This document shows positions 7,959 to 16,406 of a DNA stretch of 38,320 nucleotides, in pieces. The stretch's first letter is position 1, and the number at the start of each line of letters is the position of its first letter. The DNA comes from Sphingomonas sp. CCH9-E2. GTDB lineage: Bacteria; Pseudomonadota; Alphaproteobacteria; Sphingomonadales; Sphingomonadaceae. The notes below the pieces were generated by a model. That model was not told the DNA's origin. It did not search any database and saw only the letters and a list, made by a program, of their open reading frames with translations. The translations under genes and the position numbers were made by a program. The stretch lies in contig NZ_LSJM01000442.1 of assembly GCF_001557215.1 (NCBI RefSeq), positions 1-38,320 of the forward strand. The letters run 5' to 3'.

Positions 7959-9005
7959 ATGAACGCTCCGTTCAACGCGCCCGGGTCGGATGCGACGCTG
8001 CCGCAGCCCTATCTGCTGTTCCTGGGCGATACGGTCGAGCGTGGCTTTGCCAAGACCGCGCTGGGGCTGCGCGACTGGGCGGCGGACAAATGCGTCGGCG
8101 AGCTGCGGCTGACCAATGCGACGGTGTCGACCGGTCTGCCCGAACTGACCCCGGCACAGGCCCGGGCACAGGGCGCGCGGGCAATGGTGATCGGCGTCGC
8201 CAATCAGGGCGGGATCATTCCGCTGTCGTGGCGCGCATCGCTGATCGAGGCGCTGGAGGCGGGGCTCGACCTGATCGCGGGAATGCATATGCGCCTTGCC
8301 GACCTGCCCGAAGTGGCGACGGCGGCACAGTTGCTCGGGCGGCAGCTGTTCGACGTGCGCGTGCCGCCCGCCGATATCCCGGTCGCCACCGGCCGCAAGC
8401 GCAGCGGCAAGCGGCTGCTGACGGTCGGCACCGATTGTGCGCTGGGCAAGAAATACACCGCGCTGGCGCTTGCGCGTGCCTTCGCCGCGCGCGGCGTGCC
8501 GAGCGACTTCCGCGCGACCGGCCAGACCGGGATCATGATCGCCGGGAGCGGCATCCCGATGGACGCGGTGGTGTCGGATTTCGAAGCTGGCGCGGCGGAG
8601 CTGCTCTCGCCCGACGCCGCGCCCGACCATTGGGACGTGATCGAGGGGCAGGGGTCGCTGGCGCATCCCGCTTATGCTGCCGTCTCGCTCGGCCTGCTCC
8701 ATGGCAGCCAGCCCGACGTGTTCGTGGTGTGTCATGAGCCGGGTCGCACCGCGATGCTCGGCACCGCCGGCTATCAGCTGGTCAGCGTCGAAGAGATCGC
8801 ATCGCTCGCCACCGCACTCGGTCGCCGCACCAATCCCGCGATCCGCTGCGGCGGCTTTTCCTACAACACCGCCGCAATGGACGCCGATGCTGCCGCGCGG
8901 TTCATGGCCGCCGAAAGCGTGCGGCTGGGCCTGCCCGTCGCCGATCCGATCCGCGGCGGCGCGGCGTTCGAGGCGCTGGTCGACAGCTGCCTGGGCGCGG
9001 GGTGA
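7959..9005 (+). CDS. dgcN: DgcN-type D-glutamate N-acetyltransferase, copy 1
   Basis: This 348-residue protein belongs to the DUF1611 family. The N-terminal Rossmann-like half (about residues 12-135) carries YLLFLGDT and ARAMVIGVANQGG. The C-terminal P-loop-like half carries LLTVGTDCALGKKYTALAL near residue 150, then FRATGQTGIMI and DVIEGQGSL. Family members named DgcN acetylate D-glutamate to N-acetyl-D-glutamate as the first step of a D-Glu catabolic route, paired with the racemase DgcA. Copy 2 at 19927-20988 is highly similar over its whole length. This copy has no adjacent DgcA, so it may act with the DgcA at 15399-16403 or on another D-amino acid. The ATG at 7959 follows the receptor stop by 11 bp; the longer upstream frame overlaps the receptor and is rejected. 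Confidence 0.85.
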   Translation: MNAPFNAPGSDATLPQPYLLFLGDTVERGFAKTALGLRDWAADKCVGELRLTNATVSTGLPELTPAQARAQGARAMVIGVANQGGIIPLSWRASLIEALEAGLDLIAGMHMRLADLPEVATAAQLLGRQLFDVRVPPADIPVATGRKRSGKRLLTVGTDCALGKKYTALALARAFAARGVPSDFRATGQTGIMIAGSGIPMDAVVSDFEAGAAELLSPDAAPDHWDVIEGQGSLAHPAYAAVSLGLLHGSQPDVFVVCHEPGRTAMLGTAGYQLVSVEEIASLATALGRRTNPAIRCGGFSYNTAAMDADAAARFMAAESVRLGLPVADPIRGGAAFEALVDSCLGAG

Positions 9006-9007
9006 TC

Positions 9008-10132
9008 ATGGCCAGAGCGACCTGGTTTCAGCGCTTCCTGCTCCCCGGCCTTGCCTTCAAGGGCGTGGTGATCGGCGGCGGCTATGCCACCGGGCGCGAG
9101 CTGGCGGAGTTCTTCCTGCCCAGCGGGCCGCAGGGCGGACTGGTCGCCATGCTGCTGGCGATGCTGGTCTGGAGCGCAGTGTGCGCAGCGACCTTCGCCT
9201 TCGCGCATCTGACCCGCAGCCATGACTATCGCAGCTTCTTTCAAAAGCTGCTCGGTCCGGGCTGGATCGCATTCGAAATCGTCTATGTCCTGCTGCTGAT
9301 CCTGATCCTCGCGGTGGTCGGCGCCGCGGCGGGGGAGATCGGGGCGAGCCTCGGCGCGCCCGCGATTGTCGGGACGTTGGCACTTACCGCGACGATTGCG
9401 GTGGTGACCGGACTCGGCACCGCATCGGTCGAGCGGTTGTTCAAATACGCTTCGACCCTGCTCTACCTTGTCTACGCCCTGTTCCTGATCCTCGGTCTCG
9501 CGTTGTTCGGCGACCGCATCGGAGCCAGTCTCGCCACCCCGGCACCCACGACCGGCTGGGTGGCCGGTGGTGTTGCCTATGCGGCCTATAATCTGGTCGC
9601 GGCCGCCGCCGTGCTGCCGCTCACCGCGCATTTCACCAGCCGCCGCGACGCGCTGATCGCCGGATCGATCGCGGGACCGCTGGCGATGCTGCCCGCGCTC
9701 GGCTTCTTCCTGTGCATGATCGCCTTCTATCCCGGCATCGCGGACCAGACCTTGCCCTCGGCCTTTCTGCTCGGGCAGATGAACCTGCCGTGGTTCACCA
9801 TCGCGTTCCAGGCGATGATCTTCGCCGCCCTGCTCGAAACCGGGGTCGGCATCATCCATGCAGTCAACGAGCGCGTGTCGGGGGTGTGGCAGGCCAGGCG
9901 CGGCGTGCCGCTTGGCAGCGGAGCGCGCGCCGGCATCGCGCTCGCGCTGCTGCTCGGCTGCGTGTTCGTCGCCACCGCAATCGGCCTGATCGACCTGATC
10001 GGCAGCGGTTATCGCCTGCTCGCCTTCGCGATGCTGGCGGTGTTCGTGCTGCCCGTGATGACCCTTGGCGTCCTGCGTATCCTGCGCGCGCCGTCCGACG
10101 TGGAGACTTCCGACGTGGAGACTGTTGCATGA
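9008..10132 (+). CDS. YkvI-like membrane transporter
   Basis: This 374-residue hydrophobic protein has roughly ten membrane helices and no signal peptide. The opening GLAFKGVVIGGGYATGRELAEFF is typical of YkvI-family proteins, which are distant relatives of amino-acid/cation symporters with the LeuT/APC fold. The broken first helix rich in glycine (GVVIGGGYATG) fits a substrate-binding unwound segment. It lies between DgcN and a serine hydrolase and is the only inner-membrane transporter in the D-peptide locus. Import of the released amino acid or dipeptide is therefore the natural inference, although the family has no well-defined substrate. ATG 9008 has a GGGG ribosome site; GTG 9002, overlapping the dgcN stop, is the alternative start. 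The C-terminus carries a 15-bp perfect tandem duplication (10094-10123, SDVET twice). Confidence 0.78.
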   Translation: MARATWFQRFLLPGLAFKGVVIGGGYATGRELAEFFLPSGPQGGLVAMLLAMLVWSAVCAATFAFAHLTRSHDYRSFFQKLLGPGWIAFEIVYVLLLILILAVVGAAAGEIGASLGAPAIVGTLALTATIAVVTGLGTASVERLFKYASTLLYLVYALFLILGLALFGDRIGASLATPAPTTGWVAGGVAYAAYNLVAAAAVLPLTAHFTSRRDALIAGSIAGPLAMLPALGFFLCMIAFYPGIADQTLPSAFLLGQMNLPWFTIAFQAMIFAALLETGVGIIHAVNERVSGVWQARRGVPLGSGARAGIALALLLGCVFVATAIGLIDLIGSGYRLLAFAMLAVFVLPVMTLGVLRILRAPSDVETSDVETVA

Positions 10133-11706
10133 TCCGTGCCCTGCTCGCGCTTCCTGCGCTGCTGCTTGCCGTCCCCGCAGCGGCGGAACTGCCCAAGGGA
10201 TTTGCGGAACGGGTGGAGACGCTGCGCGCCAAGAGCGGCGCGCCCGGCATTGCCATCGCGGTGGTGCACAAGGGCAAGGTCGAACTGGCGCAGGGCTGGG
10301 GCACCACCAAGCAGGGCGGCACGCAACAGGTCGATGCCAACACGATCTTTCAGACCGGATCGACCGGCAAGGCGTTCACCGCCGCCGCGCTCGCCATTCT
10401 GGTCGATCGCGGCAAGATCAACTGGGACGACCGGGTGATCGATCACATGCCATGGTTCCGTATGGCCGATCCCTGGGTGACGCGCGAGATCACCATCCGC
10501 GACTTGCTGGTTCATCGCAGCGGGCTTGGCCTCGGTGCGGGCGACTTGCTCTACGTCCCGCGCGGCAGCCTGTCGCGCAAGGAAACGGTCAAGCGCCTCG
10601 CCTACATCCAGCCCGCGCGCAGCTTCCGCTCGGGCTATGCCTATGACAACATCCTCTACGCCGTCGCCGGCCAGCTGATCGAGGAGGTCAGCGGCAAGAG
10701 CTGGGAAGACTTCATGGCGCAGGACGTGTTCGCCGCCGGGGGCATGACCAGTGCGACCGCGACCTATGAGGCCCGCCTCGCCAATCCCAATCGCGCGCAT
10801 CCGCATGCCCGGATCGGCGGCGCGGTGCGCGGCGATGGCCCGGTGTCGATGCTTGACGAGCGCGCGGCGGAACTCGGCCGCGCGGCGCTGCCCGCTGGCG
10901 GCCTGGCGCTCAGTGCCAATGACCTCGCGCGCTGGCTGCAGATCCAGCTCGGCAAGGGCGCGCTGCCCGGCGGCGGGCGGTTGTTCAGCGCGGCGCAGTC
11001 GGCGGAAATGTGGAAGGGCGTGACGCTGCAGCCGATCTCCCCGATGCCGCCCTCGCTCGCGCCGCTGACGCCCAATTTCAGCTCCTATGCGCTCGGCTGG
11101 AGCGTCACCGATTATCGCGGGGTGCGGGTGATCGCGCATGGCGGCGCGGTGTTCGGGGCGATTGCCTATGTCATCCTGCTCCCCGACCAGGATGTCGGCA
11201 TCGCCGGCGTGGTCAATGCCGAGGAGACGGCGCTGCTGCGCGGCGTGATCCATACATTGGTCGATCACTATCTCGGCGCACCCGATCAGGGCTGGCCAAG
11301 CCGGTTCGACGCCTTCATCGCGCAGCGCATTGCGGGCGCCAAGGCGGCGCTGTCGACGACGCGCGCCGCGCCCGCCAAGGTCGGCCCGTCGCTCGCTCTC
11401 GACCGCTATGTCGGCACTTATCGCGACGCGTGGTATGGCGATGTCGTGGTGGGCAAGGGCAAGGATGGCGGCCTGACCATCGACTTCACCACCACCCCGG
11501 CGATGAAGGGCAAGCTGGTCCACTGGCAATATGACTCGTTCGTCACCCGCTTCGACGACAAGTCGCTGGAGCCGGCCTTTGTCACCTTCGCGCTCGACGC
11601 CGACGGCAAGGTCGCGCGCGTGTCGATGAAGGCCGAAAGCCCGATCGCCGACTTCAGCTACAATTATCAGGACCTCGATCTGCGTCCGGTGGGAGCGAGC
11701 AAATGA
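10129..11706 (+). CDS. Secreted serine hydrolase (class C beta-lactamase fold)
   Basis: This 525-residue protein has a Sec signal peptide (residues 1-19, AVPAAAE). The serine hydrolase domain (about 22-370) has S78-T-G-K81, Y172-D-N174 and an IAHGGAVFG block as the third motif. A C-terminal lipocalin-like/DUF3471 region (about 415-520, YVGTYRDAWYGDVVV) follows. This domain pair is common in D-stereospecific peptidases and in many uncharacterised hydrolases. It is probably periplasmic and would cleave D-peptide or amide bonds in this pathway. The ATG overlaps the transporter stop (ATGA), and its own stop overlaps the next start by 4 bp. It is not a recognisable antibiotic-resistance beta-lactamase. 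Confidence 0.85.
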   Translation: MIRALLALPALLLAVPAAAELPKGFAERVETLRAKSGAPGIAIAVVHKGKVELAQGWGTTKQGGTQQVDANTIFQTGSTGKAFTAAALAILVDRGKINWDDRVIDHMPWFRMADPWVTREITIRDLLVHRSGLGLGAGDLLYVPRGSLSRKETVKRLAYIQPARSFRSGYAYDNILYAVAGQLIEEVSGKSWEDFMAQDVFAAGGMTSATATYEARLANPNRAHPHARIGGAVRGDGPVSMLDERAAELGRAALPAGGLALSANDLARWLQIQLGKGALPGGGRLFSAAQSAEMWKGVTLQPISPMPPSLAPLTPNFSSYALGWSVTDYRGVRVIAHGGAVFGAIAYVILLPDQDVGIAGVVNAEETALLRGVIHTLVDHYLGAPDQGWPSRFDAFIAQRIAGAKAALSTTRAAPAKVGPSLALDRYVGTYRDAWYGDVVVGKGKDGGLTIDFTTTPAMKGKLVHWQYDSFVTRFDDKSLEPAFVTFALDADGKVARVSMKAESPIADFSYNYQDLDLRPVGASK

Positions 11707-12893
11707 AGCGGTTCTCGACCCTCGCCCTGCTGCTGCTCGCCGCCTGCGCGACGGCCACGCCGTCAGCTCCCGTGGAGGACATGGCGGCGCTGCACAAACG
11801 CCTGCTCGTGCTCGACACGCATCTCGATACGCCGCTGCATTTCGGGCGGCCGGGGTGGAGTTTCGGCGACAAGCACGATCCCGCGACCGACCTTGCGCAG
11901 GTCGATATGGGCCGGATGGAGGAGGGCGCGCTCGATGGCGGCTTCTTCGTCATCTACACCGATCAGGGACCGTTGACGGCCAAGGGCTATGCCGACGCGC
12001 TTGCCTTTGCGCGCAGGCGCTCCGACGCGATCGACACGACCATCGCGCAATTTCCCAAGCGCATCGCCCCGGCACTGACGGCGCAGGACGTCCGCCGCCT
12101 GAATGGCGAAAACAGGCTGATCGCGTTCAAATCGATCGAGAACAGCTATCCGCTCGGCGAAGACCTGTCGCTGCTCGCCGAGTTCCACAAGCGCGGCGTG
12201 CGCATGGCCGGGCCGGTGCACGGCAAGAACAACCAGTTCGCCGATTCATCGACCGACAAACCGCGCTGGAACGGCCTCAGCCCGCTCGGCCGGCAATGGG
12301 TGGCGGAAATGAACCGGCTCGGCATGGTGATCGACGCCAGCCACGCCTCGGACACCGCGTTCGACCAGCTGCTGCAGCTGTCGCGTGCGCCGATCATCCT
12401 GTCGCACACCACTGGCCGCCACGCTTACGACCACCCGCGCAACCTCGACGACACCCGCATCCGCGCGCTCGCGGCAAAGGGCGGGGCGATGTGCATCAGC
12501 ACGATCTTCCTGTCCGAACTCAACCTCGCCGGCGAGCGCGGGGCGTTGTTCGCGAAGTACGAGCAGATCGCGACGCTGCCCCCTGCGGAACAGGTCGCGC
12601 TGGCGAAGCGCTGGCGCGAACTCGACCAGACCCAGCCGCTGTGGGACGCCGATTTCGAGAAATACATCGCGATGGTACTGCACGTCGTGAAGGTCGCCGG
12701 ACCCGACCATGTCTGCTTCAGCGGCGACTGGGACGGCGGCGGCGGGGTCAAGGGGTTCGAGGATATCTCGGCCCTGCCCTTGGTCACCGCGCGGCTGAAA
12801 CAGGCGGGCTATTCCAACGCGGATCTGGCGAAGATGTGGGGCGGGAATATCCTGCGCATCGTTGAGGCGGCACAGGCGCAGGCGGGGGGCTGA
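11703..12893 (+). CDS. M19 membrane dipeptidase, probable lipoprotein
   Basis: This 396-residue protein is of the renal dipeptidase (M19) family. The N-terminus LALLLLAAC is a lipobox with the lipidated Cys at residue 15. All expected zinc ligands are visible: H40 and D42 (DTHLD), E146 (KSIENS), H214 (DASHAS) and H235 (LSHTTGR). The WGGNILRIVE C-terminal motif is also present. M19 enzymes cleave dipeptides, tolerate a D-residue at the C-terminal position and can open some beta-lactams. Usual members have HSN rather than HTT after the last histidine, a small substrate-pocket change. It is the last gene of the right-pointing arm, ATGA-coupled to the serine hydrolase. It differs from the left-arm dipeptidase, which has lost several ligands. 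Confidence 0.9.
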   Translation: MKRFSTLALLLLAACATATPSAPVEDMAALHKRLLVLDTHLDTPLHFGRPGWSFGDKHDPATDLAQVDMGRMEEGALDGGFFVIYTDQGPLTAKGYADALAFARRRSDAIDTTIAQFPKRIAPALTAQDVRRLNGENRLIAFKSIENSYPLGEDLSLLAEFHKRGVRMAGPVHGKNNQFADSSTDKPRWNGLSPLGRQWVAEMNRLGMVIDASHASDTAFDQLLQLSRAPIILSHTTGRHAYDHPRNLDDTRIRALAAKGGAMCISTIFLSELNLAGERGALFAKYEQIATLPPAEQVALAKRWRELDQTQPLWDADFEKYIAMVLHVVKVAGPDHVCFSGDWDGGGGVKGFEDISALPLVTARLKQAGYSNADLAKMWGGNILRIVEAAQAQAGG

Positions 12894-12906
12894 GGGAAGC
12901 CTCCAA

Positions 12907-12988
12907 CTCCCGTTTACGCTGAACTTGTCGAAGCGCCGCGCGAAAATCTCGAAGTTCGGGAGCCGCCCTTCGCTCAGGGCAAACGGAG
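12907..12988. repeat. Sphingomonad intergenic inverted repeat
   Basis: The gap between convergent genes carries CCGTTTACGCTGAACTTG (from 12910, running into TCGAAG) and, inverted, CGCTCAGGGCAAACGGAG (12971-12988). The arms share CCGTTT-n-CTGA and CGAAG with mismatches. This resembles the repeat family often seen between sphingomonad genes and could act as a bidirectional terminator or mRNA end. There is no run of T, so intrinsic termination is uncertain. Confidence 0.6.
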
Positions 12989-13016
12989 GTCAGGGTTCGG
13001 CGTGAACGCCTCGCGC

Positions 13017-13688
13017 CTACAACGCCGACTTCGACCGCCGCGCGCCGTTCTGTTCGACCATCTCCTGACCCTGCAGGGTCATCAGCGATTCCATCAGCTT
13101 CTCCTCGGCGCTCGAACACACGCCCAGCACCGTCGCCTCGCTACAGCCTTCGGCGGCGATATAGGCGTGGCCCATGTTTGAATCGATGTAGATCGACTCG
13201 CCCTCGTGCAGCACCACGGGGTCGTAGAATTCGGTATGCACCTCAACCGCGCCCTGCAGGACGTAGATGAATTCCTCGCCCGAATGGCGGACCAGCTCGC
13301 CGAATTCTTCAACCGTGCGCGCGCGGATCTTGGTGACGATCGGGATCATCCGCTTCCGGCGCAATTCGGTGTTCATGTAGAAATAGTCGTAATTCGGCGT
13401 CTCGACCCGCACCGCGCGATCGAGGCGGCCGACGCTGCGCCGCGCGGTCACCGGCTGCTGCTGCGGGTCGGCGGGCTCGCTGCTTTCGGCGAACAGCTCG
13501 GACATGCGCAGCCCCAGCCGCTGGGCGAGCTGAAGCAATTTGTCATAGGTGAGCGTCAGCCGGTTATGCTCGATCTTGGACAGGGTTGATACCGGAATGC
13601 CGGTCCGCTCGCTCATCTGCTTGAGCGTCCACCCCTCCTGCCCGCGCAGGCGGCGCAGGAAACTTCCAAGCGTGGGGGCATCAGACAT
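13017..13688 (-). CDS. XRE-cupin transcriptional regulator of the D-peptide locus
   Basis: This 223-residue protein has an N-terminal XRE helix-turn-helix (about residues 8-62, with TLKQMSERTGIPVSTLSKIE). A linker of about 45 residues leads to a C-terminal cupin domain (about 115-195), with HSGEEFIYVLQGAVEVH and GESIYIDSNMGHAY as cupin motifs 1 and 2. Candidate metal ligands are H135, E139 and H174. PuuR-type regulators with this layout usually repress catabolic genes and release DNA on binding a small effector in the cupin. The gene sits between the convergent ends of the two arms of the D-peptide locus and is the only specific regulator there. It is therefore the best candidate for the shared tandem palindromes; no direct evidence exists. 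Confidence 0.85.
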   Translation of the reverse strand: MSDAPTLGSFLRRLRGQEGWTLKQMSERTGIPVSTLSKIEHNRLTLTYDKLLQLAQRLGLRMSELFAESSEPADPQQQPVTARRSVGRLDRAVRVETPNYDYFYMNTELRRKRMIPIVTKIRARTVEEFGELVRHSGEEFIYVLQGAVEVHTEFYDPVVLHEGESIYIDSNMGHAYIAAEGCSEATVLGVCSSAEEKLMESLMTLQGQEMVEQNGARRSKSAL

Positions 13689-13707
13689 AGACGGCGATCA
13701 CCTCAAG

Positions 13708-13724
13708 GTTTCCGATCAGGACTA
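13708..13724 (-). promoter_or_regulatory. Possible autoregulatory operator of the XRE-cupin gene
   Basis: The sequence GTTTCCGATCAGGACTA lies 20 bp upstream of the regulator's ATG. It matches the locus palindrome TTGTCCTAATAGGACAA at about 11 of 17 positions. A weaker CCGATCAG recurs with its centre 19 bp away. No clear -35 was found beside it, so this is weaker than the four main sites. Confidence 0.35.
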
Positions 13725-13788
13725 CGAAGCCCGATCAGCCGCCTTTGGTGATAGCAGCGTCTTGCCGCCAAACAATCCCGTTGCGGAC

Positions 13789-15402
13789 CTACACGCCGGG
13801 GCAGGGATGGCGGAGCACGCGCCCCGCGCGCGCGCCGGTCGGCTGGCCCTGGGCGAGCGCCAGAGTGCCGTTGACGATCACCGTGTCGATGCCGGTGGGC
13901 GGGGTTTCCGGCGCAGCAAAGGTCGCGCGGTCCAGAATCGTGTCGAGGTCGAACACAACCACATCGGCGCGCATGCCCGCGCGCAGCAGGCCACGGTCGG
14001 ACAGACCCAGCCGCTGCGCCGGCCATCCGCTCATCTTGCGCACCGCGTCGGCCAGGGTCAGCACCTTCCGTGCCTTCACATATTCCGCGATGATGCGCGG
14101 AAAGGTGCCATTGGCGCGCGGGTGCGGGCGGCCCTGTTGGTCCGGCGCGATCGTCGCGTCCGATGCCCCGGCATCGGTGCCGACGCTGACCCATGGCTGC
14201 CGCATCGCCAGCGCGATATCGCCCTCATCCATCATGAAATAGAGTGCGGTGGCGCGTGCGGGCAGCGCGTCGAGCCAGATGTCCCACGCCGCATCGGCCG
14301 GATCCTTGCCCAGCGCCTTGCCGATTTCGGCGAAATTCTTGCCGTGAAACCGCGCATATTTCGGGTTCTGCGCATTGGCGAGCACGACATTCTTCCACCC
14401 GCCCGAGGCATGGACCAGGTTCGACCAGTCGGGCTGCGACCCCGCCGCCAGTTCCTGCTTGAGCTTCGCGCGCACCGCCGGATCGCGCAGCGCGGCGTGC
14501 GCCGCCTCGCGCCCCTTGGCGAAGACATGGGTGGGAACGGTGACGTCGAGCCCGGTGCCGCCCGCGCGATAGGGGTAGATGTTGGCGCCGACATCGATGC
14601 CGCGGCTGCGCGCCGCCTCGATCCGCGCAATCGCCTGGGGCATCAGCTTGCCCCACAGCGGCGCATAGGCGGCCTTGATGTGGAAAATCTCGACCTTCGC
14701 CCCGCTGCGTGCGCCGATCCCCACCGCCTCGTCGATCGCGGCGAGCAGCTTGTCGCTCTCGTCGCGCATATGGGTGGCATAGAATCCGCCGCACTTGCCC
14801 GGGATCGCCGCCAGCCGGGCAAGGTCGCTTGCCGACTGGAAGGAGGCGGGGTGATAGATCAATGCGGTCGAGATGCCGAATACGCCCGCACGCATCGCGG
14901 TGCGGACCTCGTCCTCCATCGCTTTCAGCTGGTCCTCGCTCGGGGTGCCGGCGGCATCGCCCATCACCTTCACCCGCGCCTGCACCGCGCCATAATAGGT
15001 GCCGAAATTGACCGCGATGCCCTGGCTCTCGAGCTTGGCGAAGTAGCCGGGGATCGCGTCGGCCGGGACGGCGGTGCCGCCTTCGCCCGCGATCAGCGTG
15101 GTCACGCCCATGCGCAACTTGTTCGCGGCCGACCCGTCGTTGAGCAATGTCCGCCCCGACTGGTCGAGCATGTCGATGAACCCCGGCGCGACATAGCGGC
15201 CGCGCGCGTCGATCTCCTGGCGGCCGCTGCCGGTCACCGTGCCGATCGCGACGATCCGCCCGTCCTTGATCGCCACATCGCCGCTGACCCACGGATTGCC
15301 CGCGCCATCGAGCACGCGTCCGCCGCGAATGACGATGTCATAGGCCGGATCGGCGGCCCCCAGCAGCAACGGCGTGGCGAGCAGGGCGAGCGGTCGGATC
15401 AT
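13789..15402 (-). CDS. D-aminoacylase-like amidohydrolase
   Basis: This 537-residue protein has a Sec signal (residues 1-16) and the amidohydrolase layout of N-acyl-D-amino-acid deacylases: an N-terminal beta-sandwich strand set (DIVIRGGRVLDGAGNPW), a TIM-barrel domain and a C-terminal GMRADVVVFD return. These enzymes release free D-amino acids from N-acyl forms. Visible ligands are H211 (ATHMRDES), H241 (EIFHIKAA) and D410 (VGTDAGAS). The usual first-strand HxH is absent: the motif reads GFIDMLDQ, with Leu79 and Gln81. The bridging Cys is replaced by Glu107 (AGEGG). This fits a single-metal or altered-metal enzyme; a dead enzyme is possible but the rest is intact. The start overlaps the epimerase stop (ATGA). 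It is the last gene of the left arm. The signal implies periplasmic action. Confidence 0.82.
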   Translation of the reverse strand: MIRPLALLATPLLLGAADPAYDIVIRGGRVLDGAGNPWVSGDVAIKDGRIVAIGTVTGSGRQEIDARGRYVAPGFIDMLDQSGRTLLNDGSAANKLRMGVTTLIAGEGGTAVPADAIPGYFAKLESQGIAVNFGTYYGAVQARVKVMGDAAGTPSEDQLKAMEDEVRTAMRAGVFGISTALIYHPASFQSASDLARLAAIPGKCGGFYATHMRDESDKLLAAIDEAVGIGARSGAKVEIFHIKAAYAPLWGKLMPQAIARIEAARSRGIDVGANIYPYRAGGTGLDVTVPTHVFAKGREAAHAALRDPAVRAKLKQELAAGSQPDWSNLVHASGGWKNVVLANAQNPKYARFHGKNFAEIGKALGKDPADAAWDIWLDALPARATALYFMMDEGDIALAMRQPWVSVGTDAGASDATIAPDQQGRPHPRANGTFPRIIAEYVKARKVLTLADAVRKMSGWPAQRLGLSDRGLLRAGMRADVVVFDLDTILDRATFAAPETPPTGIDTVIVNGTLALAQGQPTGARAGRVLRHPCPGV

Positions 15403-16403
15403 GCGGCAATCTCCCGATTGCGTGGCCCCCATACGCTGTCGTCGCAGGAGACATAGCCGTCCCGATAAACGATCGACGGGGTGCGATCGGTCTTGAGGAA
15501 GGTCGGGCCGTCGAGATCGACGATGGTGCAGCGCTGCGCCAGCACGAAGGCCGGGGCCATCGACAGGCTGGTGCCTACCATATTGCCGACCATCACGCCC
15601 AGCCCAAGCTGCGCGGCGCGATCGGCCATCATCAGCGCCTCGGTCAGCCCGCCGCATTTGTCGAGCTTGATATTGATCACGTCGAATCGCCCGCTGGCTC
15701 GGTCGACATCGGCCAGCGTCAGGATGCTTTCGTCCCCCGCCAGCGGGATCGGCGACGCATAGCCATCGAGATCCGCCTCGGCCCCGCGCCGCAATGGCTG
15801 TTCGAGCAGGTCGACCCGGGCCTCGACCAGCACCGCGACCAGCGCGTCGAGCCGATCGATCGTATATCCCTGATTGGCGTCGACGCCGAGCCACACATCG
15901 GGCCGCGCGGCGCGGATTGCGCGCACCCGGGCGGCATCGAGATCGTCCTCGCCCGTCAGCTTCACCTTGATCGCCCGCGCCTCGGCCCAGCCGCGCGCGG
16001 CCTGCGCCATCGCTTCGGGATCGTTCGCGCCGAGCGTGAAAGTGGTGACCACTGGCTGCGGCGCTGCGATCCCGGCGATCTGCCATACCGGCACCCCGGC
16101 GCGGTCGGCTTCCAGCTCCCACAGCGCCGCATCCACCGCATTGCGCGCGCCGCCCGCCGGCATCAGGTCGCGCAGGCCCATCCGGTCGATCCCCGCCTCG
16201 ATACCCGGCCGCGCAGTCTCGATCGCCGCCAGCATATGATCGACGTCATCGCCCAGATAATAGACGCCCGCCGCCTCGCCGCGCCCACGCGCATCGCCAT
16301 CCTCCAGCGTCACGACCACGATATCGGACGTCTCGAACACATGCCCCGAAATGCGGAACGGGGCGTTGAGCGGCAGGCTTTCGCGCGCGACGGTCAGTCT
16401 CAT
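15399..16403 (-). CDS. dgcA: DgcA-type N-acyl-D-amino acid racemase / dipeptide epimerase
   Basis: This 334-residue enolase-superfamily enzyme has the muconate-lactonising capping domain (residues 1-115) and the barrel with all catalytic groups: K146-V-K148, D175 with N177 (VDANQGY), E201 (LLEQPL), D224/E225 (AGDES) and K246/K249 (NIKLDKCGG). It has no signal peptide, so it is cytoplasmic. Such enzymes epimerise L-Ala-D/L-Glu-type dipeptides; the DgcA group racemises N-acetyl-D-glutamate made by DgcN. Co-occurrence with dgcN in this operon favours the DgcA assignment. Dipeptide epimerase is the alternative and cannot be excluded. It is coupled by ATGA overlap to the deacylase gene and lies 3 bp after the upstream serine hydrolase. 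Confidence 0.85.
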   Translation of the reverse strand: MRLTVARESLPLNAPFRISGHVFETSDIVVVTLEDGDARGRGEAAGVYYLGDDVDHMLAAIETARPGIEAGIDRMGLRDLMPAGGARNAVDAALWELEADRAGVPVWQIAGIAAPQPVVTTFTLGANDPEAMAQAARGWAEARAIKVKLTGEDDLDAARVRAIRAARPDVWLGVDANQGYTIDRLDALVAVLVEARVDLLEQPLRRGAEADLDGYASPIPLAGDESILTLADVDRASGRFDVINIKLDKCGGLTEALMMADRAAQLGLGVMVGNMVGTSLSMAPAFVLAQRCTIVDLDGPTFLKTDRTPSIVYRDGYVSCDDSVWGPRNREIAA

Positions 16404-16406
16404 CCC

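Noticed and set aside
10094..10123. 15-bp perfect tandem repeat in the transporter gene
   Set aside because: It only duplicates SDVET at the C-terminus, in frame. It is a minor local slippage and not a repeat array.
13549..15456. Plus-strand open frame of 635 residues across the D-aminoacylase gene
   Set aside because: Shadow of the minus-strand gene, which has a signal peptide, family motifs and an ATGA junction. The plus-strand product has none.
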